Shown here: positions 16,317 through 25,133 of the stretch, one piece after another | Position numbering within the stretch: the first letter of the stretch is position 1 | Layout: every line of letters begins with the position of its first letter | Assembly: GCA_015055945.1 (NCBI GenBank) | Contig: SVHH01000003.1 | Span: 62,001 to 126,000, forward strand | Direction of reading: 5' to 3' | Length of the DNA stretch: 64,000 nt | Origin: Clostridiales bacterium | Lineage (GTDB): Bacteria; Bacillota; Clostridia; Christensenellales; Borkfalkiaceae | The notes under the pieces: generated by a model | The model's database searches: none | Seen by the model: the letters and a program-made list of their open reading frames with translations, nothing else | Told to the model about the DNA's origin: nothing | Program-made: the position numbers and the translations under genes

Positions 16317-16384
16317 AAAACACTATGCAAAATAAATATTTTGTGGTACAATAGTTAAAACAAATTATTTATCAGAGGATATTT

Positions 16385-16783
16385 ATGGCTCGTTTTAAGA
16401 AATTTCCTATAAATTCTCACGAAGGCAAGGTTGTTTACGCTGACGGCATCGTTGACGGTATTGTTCTACTTGCGATGCGTGAAGTTCCCAATGTGGAATT
16501 ATATACGCCCGTTCAAGATGATAAAATGTCTAATCCGTCAATTAACGTCGCAATTGAAAAAGATGGCGTTCACGTTGAGGTCGTTGTTAAAATTCATTAT
16601 TCGCAAAGTGTATCTGATATTGCTTTTAGAATTCAAGAGGCTATTAGATATAACGTTGAAGCAATGACTGAATATCACGTTGCAAGCGTAAACGTTTCCG
16701 TTAAGGACGTTATGTTTGATGATAGGGAAGAAAAAACTGAAGATAAAACTCAGCAACTTGCAGAGGCACAACAAGAAGGTTAA
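16385..16783 (+). CDS. Asp23/Gls24 family envelope-stress protein (YqhY-like)
   Basis: The 132-residue protein has the Asp23/Gls24 fold (EGKVVYADGIVDGIVLLAMREVPNVEL..VEVVVKIHYSQSVSDIAFRIQEAIRYNVEAMTEYHVASVNVSV). In Bacillus the homologue YqhY sits at the same place, before nusB, and affects acetyl-CoA carboxylase control. A CAAAATA-AA-TATTTTG palindrome (16328-16343) and TACAAT (16347-16352) lie upstream, suggesting an own promoter, though the -35 (TATGCA) is weak. It is 3 nt from nusB. Confidence 0.88.
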   Translation: MARFKKFPINSHEGKVVYADGIVDGIVLLAMREVPNVELYTPVQDDKMSNPSINVAIEKDGVHVEVVVKIHYSQSVSDIAFRIQEAIRYNVEAMTEYHVASVNVSVKDVMFDDREEKTEDKTQQLAEAQQEG

Positions 16784-16786
16784 CGT

Positions 16787-17176
16787 ATGAGAAGTCAAGC
16801 GAGAGAAGCAGTTTTTAAATTTATATTTTCACAGCTCTTCAATTCTGATGATGAAGGGCTTTTTACTGTTTTGTGTAAAGAATTATCTGATGATGATAAA
16901 CAATTTGCACAAGAATTATTAGCGGCAATCGATAAAGAAAAATATTTTGCCTATATTGAAAGACTTGCGGTTGGGTATAAGGTAAATAGATTGTTTGCCG
17001 CGGATAAATGCGCGTTACTTATCGGTATGGCAGAACTTAATCGTTTTCCTAAAACGCCTATTGCCGTCGTTGTTGACGAAACCGTGAAGTTAGCGGCTAA
17101 ATTTTCTACTGAAAATAGCACTAATTTTGTTAATGGGATACTTGCGGAATATATAAGGGAGAAACAAAATGGCTAA
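16787..17176 (+). CDS. nusB: Transcription antitermination factor NusB
   Basis: NusB binds boxA RNA with NusE (S10) and supports antitermination of rRNA operons. The 129-residue all-helical protein begins with RSQAREAVFKFIFSQLF and ends with the conserved PIAVVVDETVKLAAKFSTENSTNFVNGILAEY. Length is normal. It overlaps folD by 8 nt. Confidence 0.94.
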   Translation: MRSQAREAVFKFIFSQLFNSDDEGLFTVLCKELSDDDKQFAQELLAAIDKEKYFAYIERLAVGYKVNRLFAADKCALLIGMAELNRFPKTPIAVVVDETVKLAAKFSTENSTNFVNGILAEYIREKQNG

Positions 17177-18020
17177 TATTATCGACGGAAAGGCACTTTC
17201 TCAAAAGATTAAAGATGACTTAAAAGTAAAAGTTGATGCTTTTGAACAAAAATATAATAGAAAAATTACACTTGCGGTTATTTTGGTTGGTGAAAACCCC
17301 GCATCACAAGTTTACGTAAAGAATAAAATCAAGGCAACTGAATACGTTGGTATGAAATCACTCGCATTTTATTTGCCTGAAAATAGTACTCAACAAGAAG
17401 TTGAAGATGCTGTTAGAAGTTTGGCTGCGGATGATGCAGTTGATGGAATTTTAGTTCAGTTGCCACTTCCCAAACACCTTAATGAAAACGCTGTTTTAGA
17501 TATTATTCCTGCAGAAAAAGACGTTGACGGATTTTTGGCTGAAAACGTTGGCAAGTTAACTTTAGGGCTTCCTACAACTATCGCTTGCACTCCGTTTGGC
17601 GTTACTAAGATGCTTGAAAGCACAGGTCTTAATTTCAGTGGTAAAAACGCTGTGGTTATTGGCAGAAGTAACATTGTTGGTAAGCCTATGGCGCTTTTAT
17701 TATTACAAATGAACTGTACGGTTACCGTTTGTCATAGTAAAACCACTAACTTAAAAGAAATTTGCAAGCAAGCAGACGTTGTTGTTGCTGCAATCGGCAG
17801 ACCTAAGTTTGTTACTGCTGATATGGTTAAAGAAGGTGCGGTTGTAATTGACGTTGGCATCAATAGGACTGAAAACGGGCTTGTGGGTGACGTTGATTTT
17901 GATGCAGTAAAAGATATTGCATCATACATAACTCCTGTTCCTGGTGGTGTAGGGCCGATGACTATTGCAATGCTTTTAGAAAATACATATCTTTGCGCGG
18001 AGAGAAAAATTAATGTTTGA
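17169..18020 (+). CDS. folD: Bifunctional methylenetetrahydrofolate dehydrogenase / cyclohydrolase
   Basis: FolD interconverts 5,10-methylene-, methenyl- and 10-formyl-tetrahydrofolate, feeding purine and formyl-Met synthesis. The 283-residue protein has the active-site segment SQVYVKNKIKA, the DGILVQLPLPKHL signature, the NADP-fold VVIGRSNIVGKPMA and the C-terminal PVPGGVGPMTIAML. It overlaps nusB and the next gene by 8 nt each, indicating tight coupling. Confidence 0.96.
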   Translation: MANIIDGKALSQKIKDDLKVKVDAFEQKYNRKITLAVILVGENPASQVYVKNKIKATEYVGMKSLAFYLPENSTQQEVEDAVRSLAADDAVDGILVQLPLPKHLNENAVLDIIPAEKDVDGFLAENVGKLTLGLPTTIACTPFGVTKMLESTGLNFSGKNAVVIGRSNIVGKPMALLLLQMNCTVTVCHSKTTNLKEICKQADVVVAAIGRPKFVTADMVKEGAVVIDVGINRTENGLVGDVDFDAVKDIASYITPVPGGVGPMTIAMLLENTYLCAERKINV

Positions 18021-18891
18021 TTATAAAGCGCAGTTTAGCCGTTATTACGATTATGTTAACGGCTATTTAATTAGTTTTTTTGATAAAATAAAAAAAGAAA
18101 ATCCATCAGTTATTACTGACGCTATGGAATATTCAGTAATGAATGGTGGAAAACGTGTTCGCGCGGTAATGTGTCTTGCGGCTGCGGACCTTTTAGGTGT
18201 GCCTTTTGATTTAGTTAAAGAGTATTGTGTTGCGATAGAGTGTATTCATGCGTATTCTTTAGTGCACGATGATCTTCCGGCAATGGACAACGATGATTAT
18301 AGGCGCGGCAAACTTTCAACGCATAAAAAATTTGGCGAAGCAAACGGTATTTTGACTGGGGATGCGTTACTTAACGTTGCGTTTGAAACTTGCTTAAAAA
18401 AGCCTGATTTTAACCGTTTTGATGCACGTGCACTTTATGCCCTAGCAAGTGCTGCGGGTTTTAAAGGCATGATTTACGGACAAGTTTTAGACCTTGAAAA
18501 CGAAAGTAGTAAGGAGTTAAAGAAAGAAGTTTTATATCAAATATATGAAAATAAAACTGCAAAACTAATAACCGCACCGTTATTGATTGCTAGCGAACTT
18601 GCATTTGGTAAATATAGGGAAGAATTAAAGGAGTTTGGTTATCATCTAGGTATTACTTTTCAAATTATCGACGATATTATGGACGTTGAAGAAACGTTTG
18701 AAAACATCGGAAAAACACCCAACAAAGATGAAAAGGAAGATAAACTTACTTCAATTAAATTATTTGGTGTTAGTGGTGCAAAAGCGCTTGCTAAGGAACA
18801 TTATGAAAAATGTTTGTCAATTCTAAAAAATATACCTAATTCTGAGTTTTTTGTTGCGCTAACTGAGGCTATGTACGTTAGAAGGAAGTAA
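18013..18891 (+). CDS. ispA: Geranyl/farnesyl diphosphate synthase
   Basis: The 292-residue short-chain prenyltransferase condenses IPP with DMAPP and GPP to give FPP. Motifs are NGGKRVRA (IPP binding), the first aspartate motif DDLPAMD (86-92) and the second, IIDDIMD. The two residues between the first DD and the last D include a proline, as in bacterial FPP synthases. It is the usual partner of xseAB and dxs, which are absent between folD and tlyA here. Confidence 0.94.
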   Translation: MFDYKAQFSRYYDYVNGYLISFFDKIKKENPSVITDAMEYSVMNGGKRVRAVMCLAAADLLGVPFDLVKEYCVAIECIHAYSLVHDDLPAMDNDDYRRGKLSTHKKFGEANGILTGDALLNVAFETCLKKPDFNRFDARALYALASAAGFKGMIYGQVLDLENESSKELKKEVLYQIYENKTAKLITAPLLIASELAFGKYREELKEFGYHLGITFQIIDDIMDVEETFENIGKTPNKDEKEDKLTSIKLFGVSGAKALAKEHYEKCLSILKNIPNSEFFVALTEAMYVRRK

Positions 18892-18892
18892 A

Positions 18893-19678
18893 ATGAAGAT
18901 ACGACTTGATGCTTTTCTCGTTGAAAACGGTTATTTTAATTCACGAACAAAGGCTAAGCAATCGATAGAGCGCGGCGAAGTTGTTTTAAACTCAAAAACA
19001 GTAGATAAATGCTCACTTTTAATCGATGATTATGTCAAACATAAAGTTGAAATTATAAGGTCAGAAGAGTACGTTTCACTTGGCGGATATAAACTCAGCA
19101 AGGCGATTAAAGATTTTAAATATAATTGCAGTGAAATGGTTGCGGCGGATATTGGTGCAAGTACTGGAGGCTTTACTGATTGTTTTCTTAAAAATGGAGT
19201 AAAAAAGGTTTTTGCCGTTGATTTAAATGATGATTTGTTGCATAAATCTTTGAAAGAAGATAGCAGAGTAATAAGAATAATCAAAAACGCGAAAGATTTA
19301 ACAAATACTCATTTTAGCGACAAAATTGATTTGCTTGTTGCTGATTTAAGTTTTATTTCAGTTACTATGCTTATGCCAGTATTTTCACACCTTGTTCAAA
19401 GTGGAAAAGATATGATTCTTTTAATAAAACCGCAATTTGAAACTGGTTTTAAAACGCGTTTTAAGAACGGAATTATTAGGGATGAAAAATTAAAACTTAA
19501 AGCGTGCTTAGACGTTTATAACAGTGCGATTGAATATGGTTTTGCGCCGAAAAAGATTACTTTTGCACCATTATTTAAAGAAAAAAATACTGAATTTTTA
19601 ATGTTATTTAAAAAAGATGACAAAATTGAACTCACAGTAGACGAGTTGCATAATTTTTTTAATATTCACAAATTTTGA
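18893..19678 (+). CDS. tlyA: TlyA-family rRNA (cytidine-2'-O)-methyltransferase
   Basis: The 261-residue protein combines an N-terminal S4 RNA-binding domain (about 1-60, RLDAFLVENGYFNSRTKAKQSIERGEV) with an FtsJ-like methyltransferase domain. The SAM site is AADIGASTGGFTDCFL, followed by VADLSFISV and LIKPQFE. TlyA enzymes 2'-O-methylate cytidines in rRNA; some homologues are annotated as haemolysins. Its position (Bacillus yqxC) before argR and recN is conserved. It lies 1 nt after ispA. Confidence 0.92.
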   Translation: MKIRLDAFLVENGYFNSRTKAKQSIERGEVVLNSKTVDKCSLLIDDYVKHKVEIIRSEEYVSLGGYKLSKAIKDFKYNCSEMVAADIGASTGGFTDCFLKNGVKKVFAVDLNDDLLHKSLKEDSRVIRIIKNAKDLTNTHFSDKIDLLVADLSFISVTMLMPVFSHLVQSGKDMILLIKPQFETGFKTRFKNGIIRDEKLKLKACLDVYNSAIEYGFAPKKITFAPLFKEKNTEFLMLFKKDDKIELTVDELHNFFNIHKF

Positions 19679-19685
19679 ATATTTG

Positions 19686-19714
19686 TTGAATTTAATTTAG
19701 TTTTGTGTTATTAT
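19686..19714 (+). promoter_or_regulatory. Sigma-A promoter before nadK
   Basis: TTGAAT (19686-19691), a 17-bp spacer and TATTAT (19709-19714) lie 21 bp before the nadK start, which has AGGTG. Confidence 0.6.
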
Positions 19715-19735
19715 GTTTATAGACTTAGGTGAAAT

Positions 19736-20551
19736 ATGAAAGTTTTTATTTATGATAACAAAGAAAAAGATTGTGGTGGTAAGTATCTTAATGAACTTAA
19801 AACCTTACTAAACAATGCCTCAATTGAATATGAGCAAATTTTTGATAGTGACCTTAAATCTACTAAGAGTGCCGATGCTATTTTTACTTTAGGTGGAGAC
19901 GGTACTATTTTGTGGATAGTTGAGTTTGCTAATAATAACAATATTCCTATCGTTGGAATAAACGTTGGCAAGGTTGGCTTTTTGACGGAGTTTGAGCGTT
20001 TAGAAATGGCGGAAGCCGTTAAATTGTTTAAAGAAAACAAACTTAAGATCGAAGATAGACTTACTTTAAGTGTAAGCGTGAACGGCATTACTACGTGCGC
20101 GCTTAACGATGCGTATATTCAACGTGTTTATTCTGAAAGCGTTGGGTGTATGACTGCTGATATTTTAGTTAAAATTGATGGAATAAGCGCGGCTAAATTT
20201 AAGGGCGACGGAGTTATAGTTAGTTCTCCAACTGGTTCGACGGCATATTCTTTGTCTGTTGGCGGAGCAATTTTGTCGCCAGAAATTAAAGCGCTTTCCG
20301 TTACGCCAATAGCAGCGCACGCCTTAGGGCTTAGATCGATTGTGTTTTCTGCGCAGTCTGTTTGTAGTTTGGAATTGACTGGTAAGGCAAGCGGAATGTT
20401 ATTTGTTGATGGAAGGCTTGTTTCTAACGTGGGTATAAATGACGTAGTAGAAGTTAAAGCGGCGAACGTTTCAACAAAGTTCTTGCGTAAAGAAGATTAT
20501 AATTTTTACAAGAAATTATCCTTAAAACTTAAAGATGGTTTTCAAGGTTAG
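19736..20551 (+). CDS. nadK: NAD kinase
   Basis: The 271-residue NAD kinase makes NADP+ from NAD+ and ATP. Marks are the glycine-rich motif LGGDGT (52-57), GVNVGKVGFLTEF-like strand (INVGKVGFLTEF), ALNDAYI and VIVSSPTGSTAYSLSVGG of the NAD site. AGGTG precedes ATG. In many Clostridia nadK lies between tlyA and argR, as here. Confidence 0.95.
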   Translation: MKVFIYDNKEKDCGGKYLNELKTLLNNASIEYEQIFDSDLKSTKSADAIFTLGGDGTILWIVEFANNNNIPIVGINVGKVGFLTEFERLEMAEAVKLFKENKLKIEDRLTLSVSVNGITTCALNDAYIQRVYSESVGCMTADILVKIDGISAAKFKGDGVIVSSPTGSTAYSLSVGGAILSPEIKALSVTPIAAHALGLRSIVFSAQSVCSLELTGKASGMLFVDGRLVSNVGINDVVEVKAANVSTKFLRKEDYNFYKKLSLKLKDGFQG

Positions 20552-20558
20552 GTGATTT

Positions 20559-21005
20559 ATGACAAAAAAGCAACGCCTTAGTATTATAGAAAATTTAATA
20601 ACTGAAAATGAAGTATCTACTCAGGAAGAATTAACTGAACTTCTTATAAAAAATGGGTATGACGTTTCTCAATCAACTATATCTAGAGATATTAACGAAC
20701 TAAATTTAATTAAAGTTGAAGGTGTTCAAAAGAAGTTTAAATATGCAAAAGCCGAAACTTCAAGCGATAAGTTAACCCCGCAAATCATAAACTTGTTTAA
20801 GCAAGTAACTTTATCAATGGTTTGCGCTAATAATCTCATCGTGATTAAAACTTTGGCTGGTAATGCTAGTGCGGCTGGTATGGCACTTGATGAAATGCAT
20901 TTATCACAAGTTTTGGGCACAATTGCTGGTGATGACACTTTACTTGTTGTTGCTAAAAATAATACTGATGCAGAAATTATTGTTAAAAGTTTAAGGGCTC
21001 TTTAA
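20559..21005 (+). CDS. argR: Arginine repressor
   Basis: The 148-residue ArgR/AhrC regulator controls arginine synthesis and breakdown. The N-terminal winged helix includes TQEELTELLIKNGYDVSQSTISRDINEL. The C-terminal hexamerisation and arginine-binding domain includes GNASAAGMALDEM and GTIAGDDTLLVV. Its stop codon overlaps the recN start (TAATG), the same order as in Bacillus. Confidence 0.95.
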   Translation: MTKKQRLSIIENLITENEVSTQEELTELLIKNGYDVSQSTISRDINELNLIKVEGVQKKFKYAKAETSSDKLTPQIINLFKQVTLSMVCANNLIVIKTLAGNASAAGMALDEMHLSQVLGTIAGDDTLLVVAKNNTDAEIIVKSLRAL

Positions 21006-22705
21006 TGTTAAAAACTCTCACCATTAAAAACATAGCGCTTATTCAAAGCGTGCAAATAGATTTTTCGAACGGACTTAACGTTCTTTCGGGCGAAACTGGG
21101 GCTGGTAAATCAGTTATTATAGAGTCGCTCAATTTTGTGCTGGGCGCAAAATCTGATAAATCATATATTCGCAGTGGTGAAAGTGAATGCTTTGCAAAAG
21201 CAGAGTTTGATATTACAGATAATCAAGCGGTAAAAAGTGTTTTAGACGAGTTTGAGATTGAGTATGACGACTCATTAATTCTTTCTAGGAAATTGACCTT
21301 AGACGGCAAAAATTCCGTTAAGATTAATGGTGAAAGCGCGACTGTTGGTATGTTAAAAAAGTTAACAGCGCACCTTGTTGATGTGCACGGTCAAAGTGAA
21401 CATTTTTACCTACTTAAAAGCGCAAATCAATTAAGTTTACTGGATAAGTTTTGTGGTGAAGAAGTTGCCAAGTTAAAAAATAAACTTCAAACGGAATATA
21501 GTAACTATAAAAATGTTTGTGCTGAAATTGAAAAACTTGGCGGCGATGAAAGTCAACGCCTTGTGCGCATTGATATACTTAATTATCAAATTAATGAAAT
21601 TTTAGGTTGCGGATTTAAGGATGGGGAAGATATCGAACTTAAAGAAATTAAGGAAAAACTTATCCATCAGGAAAAGATTTCAAACGCTTTGTCAATAGTT
21701 AGGGGTGTTGTTAAAGATGAAGGTGGGGTTAGCGACGTGTTCGGTAGCGCTGCCCGCGCTATTTCTACTATAAGCAACATAGATTCAGCATACCAAGCGC
21801 TTAGTGATAGAATTGAAGCCGTTTATGCTGAACTTGATGATATAGGTGATACTGCGAGCGGTATGCTTTCTGACCTTGATTTTGGACAGTATGACGCTGA
21901 TAGTATTGAAAATAGATTAGAAACTATAAAATCGTTAAAAAAGAAGTATGGCAATGATTATAATGAAATTCAAACTTTCTTAAATAATGCAATATTAGAA
22001 AAAGAAAAACTTGAAAACTTTAATGAAATTGCTGAAAAACTTCTTATTGAGCGTAAAACTTTAGAAAGTATATTATATAAAGATTACTGTATTTTAAGTA
22101 ATTTAAGGCGTTTGGGAGCGGAAACTTTTACTAAAAACGTACTTGATGAACTAACCGAACTCGGTATGTCAAAAGCAACTTTTAGTGTGCAATTTAATAA
22201 TATTGTAGCCCAAAATGAATGCGAATTTGTTTCAGCCAACGGCTTTGACAAAATAGAATTTATGTTCTCTGCAAACCTTGGTGAACCGCTAAAATCTTTG
22301 TCAAGCGTAATTAGTGGCGGTGAAATGAGTAGATTTATGCTTGCTGTTAAAGCACAAACGGCTAAATATAACGATATTTCAACTTTCATTTTTGACGAAA
22401 TCGATGCTGGCATTAGCGGAACGGTTGCAAAAGTAGTTGGGGAAAAGTTTGTCAAGATTGCAAAAGACGTTCAAATTATTGCAATTTCGCATCTTCCACA
22501 AATATCTGTTATGGCTGATAATAATTTGCTTATCGTCAAGAAAGAAGATGGACAAAAAACTTACACAACAGTTAATAGTTTGTCTCCTGAACAAAAAATT
22601 AATGAAATAATAAGACTAGTCGGTGGCGACGTTAATAGTGAATCGGCTAAAGATCACGCAGTTAATCTAATTGATGCTGCCGAAAAATTTAAGAAGACAG
22701 TTTAA
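21005..22705 (+). CDS. recN: DNA repair protein RecN
   Basis: The 566-residue SMC-like ATPase takes part in double-strand-break repair. The Walker A is GETGAGKS (29-36) near the N-terminus. A central coiled coil spans about 150-380, and the C-terminal head has the signature ISGGEMSRFMLAVK and Walker B FIFDEIDAGISG, followed by AISHLPQI. A good terminator follows. Confidence 0.96.
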   Translation: MLKTLTIKNIALIQSVQIDFSNGLNVLSGETGAGKSVIIESLNFVLGAKSDKSYIRSGESECFAKAEFDITDNQAVKSVLDEFEIEYDDSLILSRKLTLDGKNSVKINGESATVGMLKKLTAHLVDVHGQSEHFYLLKSANQLSLLDKFCGEEVAKLKNKLQTEYSNYKNVCAEIEKLGGDESQRLVRIDILNYQINEILGCGFKDGEDIELKEIKEKLIHQEKISNALSIVRGVVKDEGGVSDVFGSAARAISTISNIDSAYQALSDRIEAVYAELDDIGDTASGMLSDLDFGQYDADSIENRLETIKSLKKKYGNDYNEIQTFLNNAILEKEKLENFNEIAEKLLIERKTLESILYKDYCILSNLRRLGAETFTKNVLDELTELGMSKATFSVQFNNIVAQNECEFVSANGFDKIEFMFSANLGEPLKSLSSVISGGEMSRFMLAVKAQTAKYNDISTFIFDEIDAGISGTVAKVVGEKFVKIAKDVQIIAISHLPQISVMADNNLLIVKKEDGQKTYTTVNSLSPEQKINEIIRLVGGDVNSESAKDHAVNLIDAAEKFKKTV

Positions 22706-22720
22706 TTTAATAAAAAAATT

Positions 22721-22748
22721 AAAACCACTCAATGCGGGTGGTTTTTTT
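22721..22748 (+). terminator. Terminator after recN
   Basis: AACCACTC and GGGTGGTT form a hairpin with loop AATGC, followed by seven T. Confidence 0.85.
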
Positions 22749-22795
22749 GTATAAAAAAATAAAAATTACGTACGCTAAGTTGAGTAGGAGAATTT

Positions 22796-23782
22796 ATGAA
22801 AGGGAAAATAAAGTTTTTAAGTATAATTTTTGCGCTAGTTTTGGCTTTTTCTTGCTTTACATTAAATAGTGCGTACGCAGAAAATTTTGATAATAAATTA
22901 TATTTAGGTGGAATTCCTGCTGGGTTTGCAATCCAAACTCGTGGTGCGTATATAGTTGGGCTTTGTGACGTTGTTACAGAAAATGGCGTAATAAGCCCAT
23001 CTAAAGATGCGGGAATTTTAGTCGGGGACGTAATTATGACAATTGACGGTGTTGAAATTAACTGCGCCAAAGATATTGAAAACGTAATAAAAAATAAAAA
23101 GAGTACGACTATTGCAATAGAACGTGCGGGAGAAAATATAATTAAAAACGTTTCACCTGCAAAAGACGTTGGTGGAAGTTTTAAACTTGGAATTTTTGTT
23201 AAAGACGATGTATGTGGTATAGGCACAATAACATTTATAAAGGGAAATCGTTTTGCATCGTTGGGACATCCTGTTATCAATGAAGATGGCAACATCACGA
23301 AAATTGTAGAAGGTAACATTTTTAAGTGCAACGTTTCAGGGTGTGTTAAAGGTGAAAGGGGTAAACCTGGTGAACTTAAAGGGGTATTTTTAAAAACAAA
23401 TGCAATTGGCTTTATAGATAAAAATAAAGAGAGTGGTGTTTACGGCAACATAAGTACTTCTTTTGACAAAAAAGACCTAATAGAAATCGATGCTGGCGAT
23501 GCTGTTATGGGCGATGCGGAAATATATACTACTGTTAAAGGTAATAAACCTGAAAAATACGACATTTCAATAATAAAAATTGATAATGAAAACGAAAATA
23601 AAAACTTTGTAATTAAAATTATTGATAAAAGATTATTAAATTGCACAAACGGTATAGTTCAAGGTATGAGTGGAAGTCCGATTGTTCAAAACAATAAACT
23701 TGTAGGTGCTGTTACGCACGTATTTATCAACGACCCTACACGAGGTTTTGGTATCTCAATTGATAATATGTTAAATAATTAG
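22796..23782 (+). CDS. spoIVB: SpoIVB signalling serine peptidase
   Basis: SpoIVB is made in the forespore, secreted into the intermembrane space, and cleaves SpoIVFA to start SigK activation. The 328-residue protein has a signal segment (about 1-28, ending SAYAEN), a PDZ domain (about 40-125, DAGILVGDVIMTIDGVEI) and an S55 peptidase domain with the catalytic histidine at H158 (FASLGHPV) and serine at S294 (GMSGSPI). AGGAG precedes ATG. A weak forespore-like GTATA-18-TACGCTA lies at 22749-22778. The gene after it is not spo0A as in Bacillus. Confidence 0.95.
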   Translation: MKGKIKFLSIIFALVLAFSCFTLNSAYAENFDNKLYLGGIPAGFAIQTRGAYIVGLCDVVTENGVISPSKDAGILVGDVIMTIDGVEINCAKDIENVIKNKKSTTIAIERAGENIIKNVSPAKDVGGSFKLGIFVKDDVCGIGTITFIKGNRFASLGHPVINEDGNITKIVEGNIFKCNVSGCVKGERGKPGELKGVFLKTNAIGFIDKNKESGVYGNISTSFDKKDLIEIDAGDAVMGDAEIYTTVKGNKPEKYDISIIKIDNENENKNFVIKIIDKRLLNCTNGIVQGMSGSPIVQNNKLVGAVTHVFINDPTRGFGISIDNMLNN

Positions 23783-23845
23783 TAAAACACTTATTTAATA
23801 GCAGCGAATATGTCTGACATAATTTACATAAACGGAGGTTTGAAT

Positions 23846-25018
23846 ATGAAAACTAAAATTAGTATAATCGTGTTACTGATGGCTTTTATTATTGCTGTAA
23901 GTAGTTTGTTTGGATATTCTAAAAAAACGGCATTTGCAGAAGAGTACAATGAAGTTAAAAGTAGTTGTGCATATTTAATAGATGCAGATACTAAGTCAGT
24001 TATTTATTCTAAAAATGAAAATGACAAAAAGCCTATTGCAAGTATGTGTAAAATAATGACTTTGTTGCTGACTTTTGAAGCAATTGAAAGAGGTGAACTA
24101 AAAACTGAAGAAAAAATATGTGTTAGCGAAAATGCATCGCATATGGGTGGTTCGCAAGTATTTTTAGAAGCAAATGCTGATTATTTGGTAAATGATTTAA
24201 TAAAAAGTATAGTTATTGCATCTGCCAACGATGCGTGTGTTGCAATGGCTGAGCGTTTATGTGGAAGTGAGAGTGTTTTCGTCGATAAAATGAACGAAAG
24301 GGCAAAAGAATTAGGTATGGATAATACTGTTTTTGTAAACTGTACAGGACTTCCTAAGCCTTCACAACACTCTACAGCAAAAGACGTTTCTACTATGTTT
24401 GCTGAACTAATTAAGCATAAAGAATACTTTAATTATTCTAAAATTTGGATGGATAAAATTCCGCATCCACACGATAGATATACAGAAATATCTAACACAA
24501 ATAAATTGGTAAGATTTTATAAAGGTTGTGATGGCGGTAAAACTGGTTACACGAATGAAGCAGGGCATTGTTTGGCGGCATCGGCTGAGCGAAACGGTAC
24601 AAGACTTGTTGGCGTTGTAATATCCGCACCCGACTCTAAGAGTAGGTTTAACGACGTTTCATCAATGTTTAATTATGGTTTTGCAAACTTTGAAAGTAGA
24701 ACTATTATCGATGCAAATAAACCGCTTGAAATATTTGCAAACATTAAAGGCGGGAAGCAAGAAAAGGTTCAAATTATAGCCGAAAACAACGTTAAATTAT
24801 TTGGCAAAAAGAACGAAAAACGTGGTGTAGAGTTTTCATTCGTTTCAAGTAAAAATTTAACTGCACCTATCAAAAAAGGCGATAAATTGGGTGAAATTAT
24901 CGTTTTTGAAAATAATATAGAAATTGCTAAAGTAAACGCGTTAGCAACCTGCGACGTTGATGAAAAAACTTATTTTGATTATATAAAAGATATTGTATTT
25001 AATTGGGCGCTAATTTAA
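23846..25018 (+). CDS. D-alanyl-D-alanine carboxypeptidase (PBP5/DacF type) 1
   Basis: The 390-residue peptidase S11 protein removes the terminal D-Ala of peptidoglycan stem peptides. The start is the ATG after GGAGG; an earlier in-frame ATG at 23810 has no ribosome site. It has a signal segment (about 5-31, AFAEEY), the catalytic S66-M-C-K69 motif, the SAND segment (SxN) and GGKTGYT (KTG). A C-terminal beta domain follows. It lies where Bacillus has spo0A, after spoIVB. The spore context suggests a DacF-like role in spore peptidoglycan, but a vegetative role is equally possible. Confidence 0.9.
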   Translation: MKTKISIIVLLMAFIIAVSSLFGYSKKTAFAEEYNEVKSSCAYLIDADTKSVIYSKNENDKKPIASMCKIMTLLLTFEAIERGELKTEEKICVSENASHMGGSQVFLEANADYLVNDLIKSIVIASANDACVAMAERLCGSESVFVDKMNERAKELGMDNTVFVNCTGLPKPSQHSTAKDVSTMFAELIKHKEYFNYSKIWMDKIPHPHDRYTEISNTNKLVRFYKGCDGGKTGYTNEAGHCLAASAERNGTRLVGVVISAPDSKSRFNDVSSMFNYGFANFESRTIIDANKPLEIFANIKGGKQEKVQIIAENNVKLFGKKNEKRGVEFSFVSSKNLTAPIKKGDKLGEIIVFENNIEIAKVNALATCDVDEKTYFDYIKDIVFNWALI

Positions 25019-25078
25019 GCGCTCTTTTAATATAAGAACTGTTTAACTTAATAATAATAAAATTTACTAACTAATACC

Positions 25079-25107
25079 TTGATTTTTATCGTTAAATTTG
25101 TTAAAAT
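25079..25107 (+). promoter_or_regulatory. Sigma-A promoter of lysA
   Basis: TTGATT (25079-25084), a 17-bp spacer and TAAAAT (25102-25107) lie 26 bp before ATG. The short leader leaves no room for a lysine riboswitch. Confidence 0.65.
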
Positions 25108-25133
25108 ATAGAAAAAAACAAGGTGATTTACTT

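Noticed and set aside
23806..23833. GAATA-16-CATAAAC, a SigG-like promoter before the first D,D-carboxypeptidase
   Set aside because: The transcription start would fall after the GGAGG ribosome site, removing it; the spacer is also short.
25019..25133. Lysine riboswitch before lysA
   Set aside because: The expected transcript leader is only about 20 nt, far too short for the lysine riboswitch, and its conserved core is absent.
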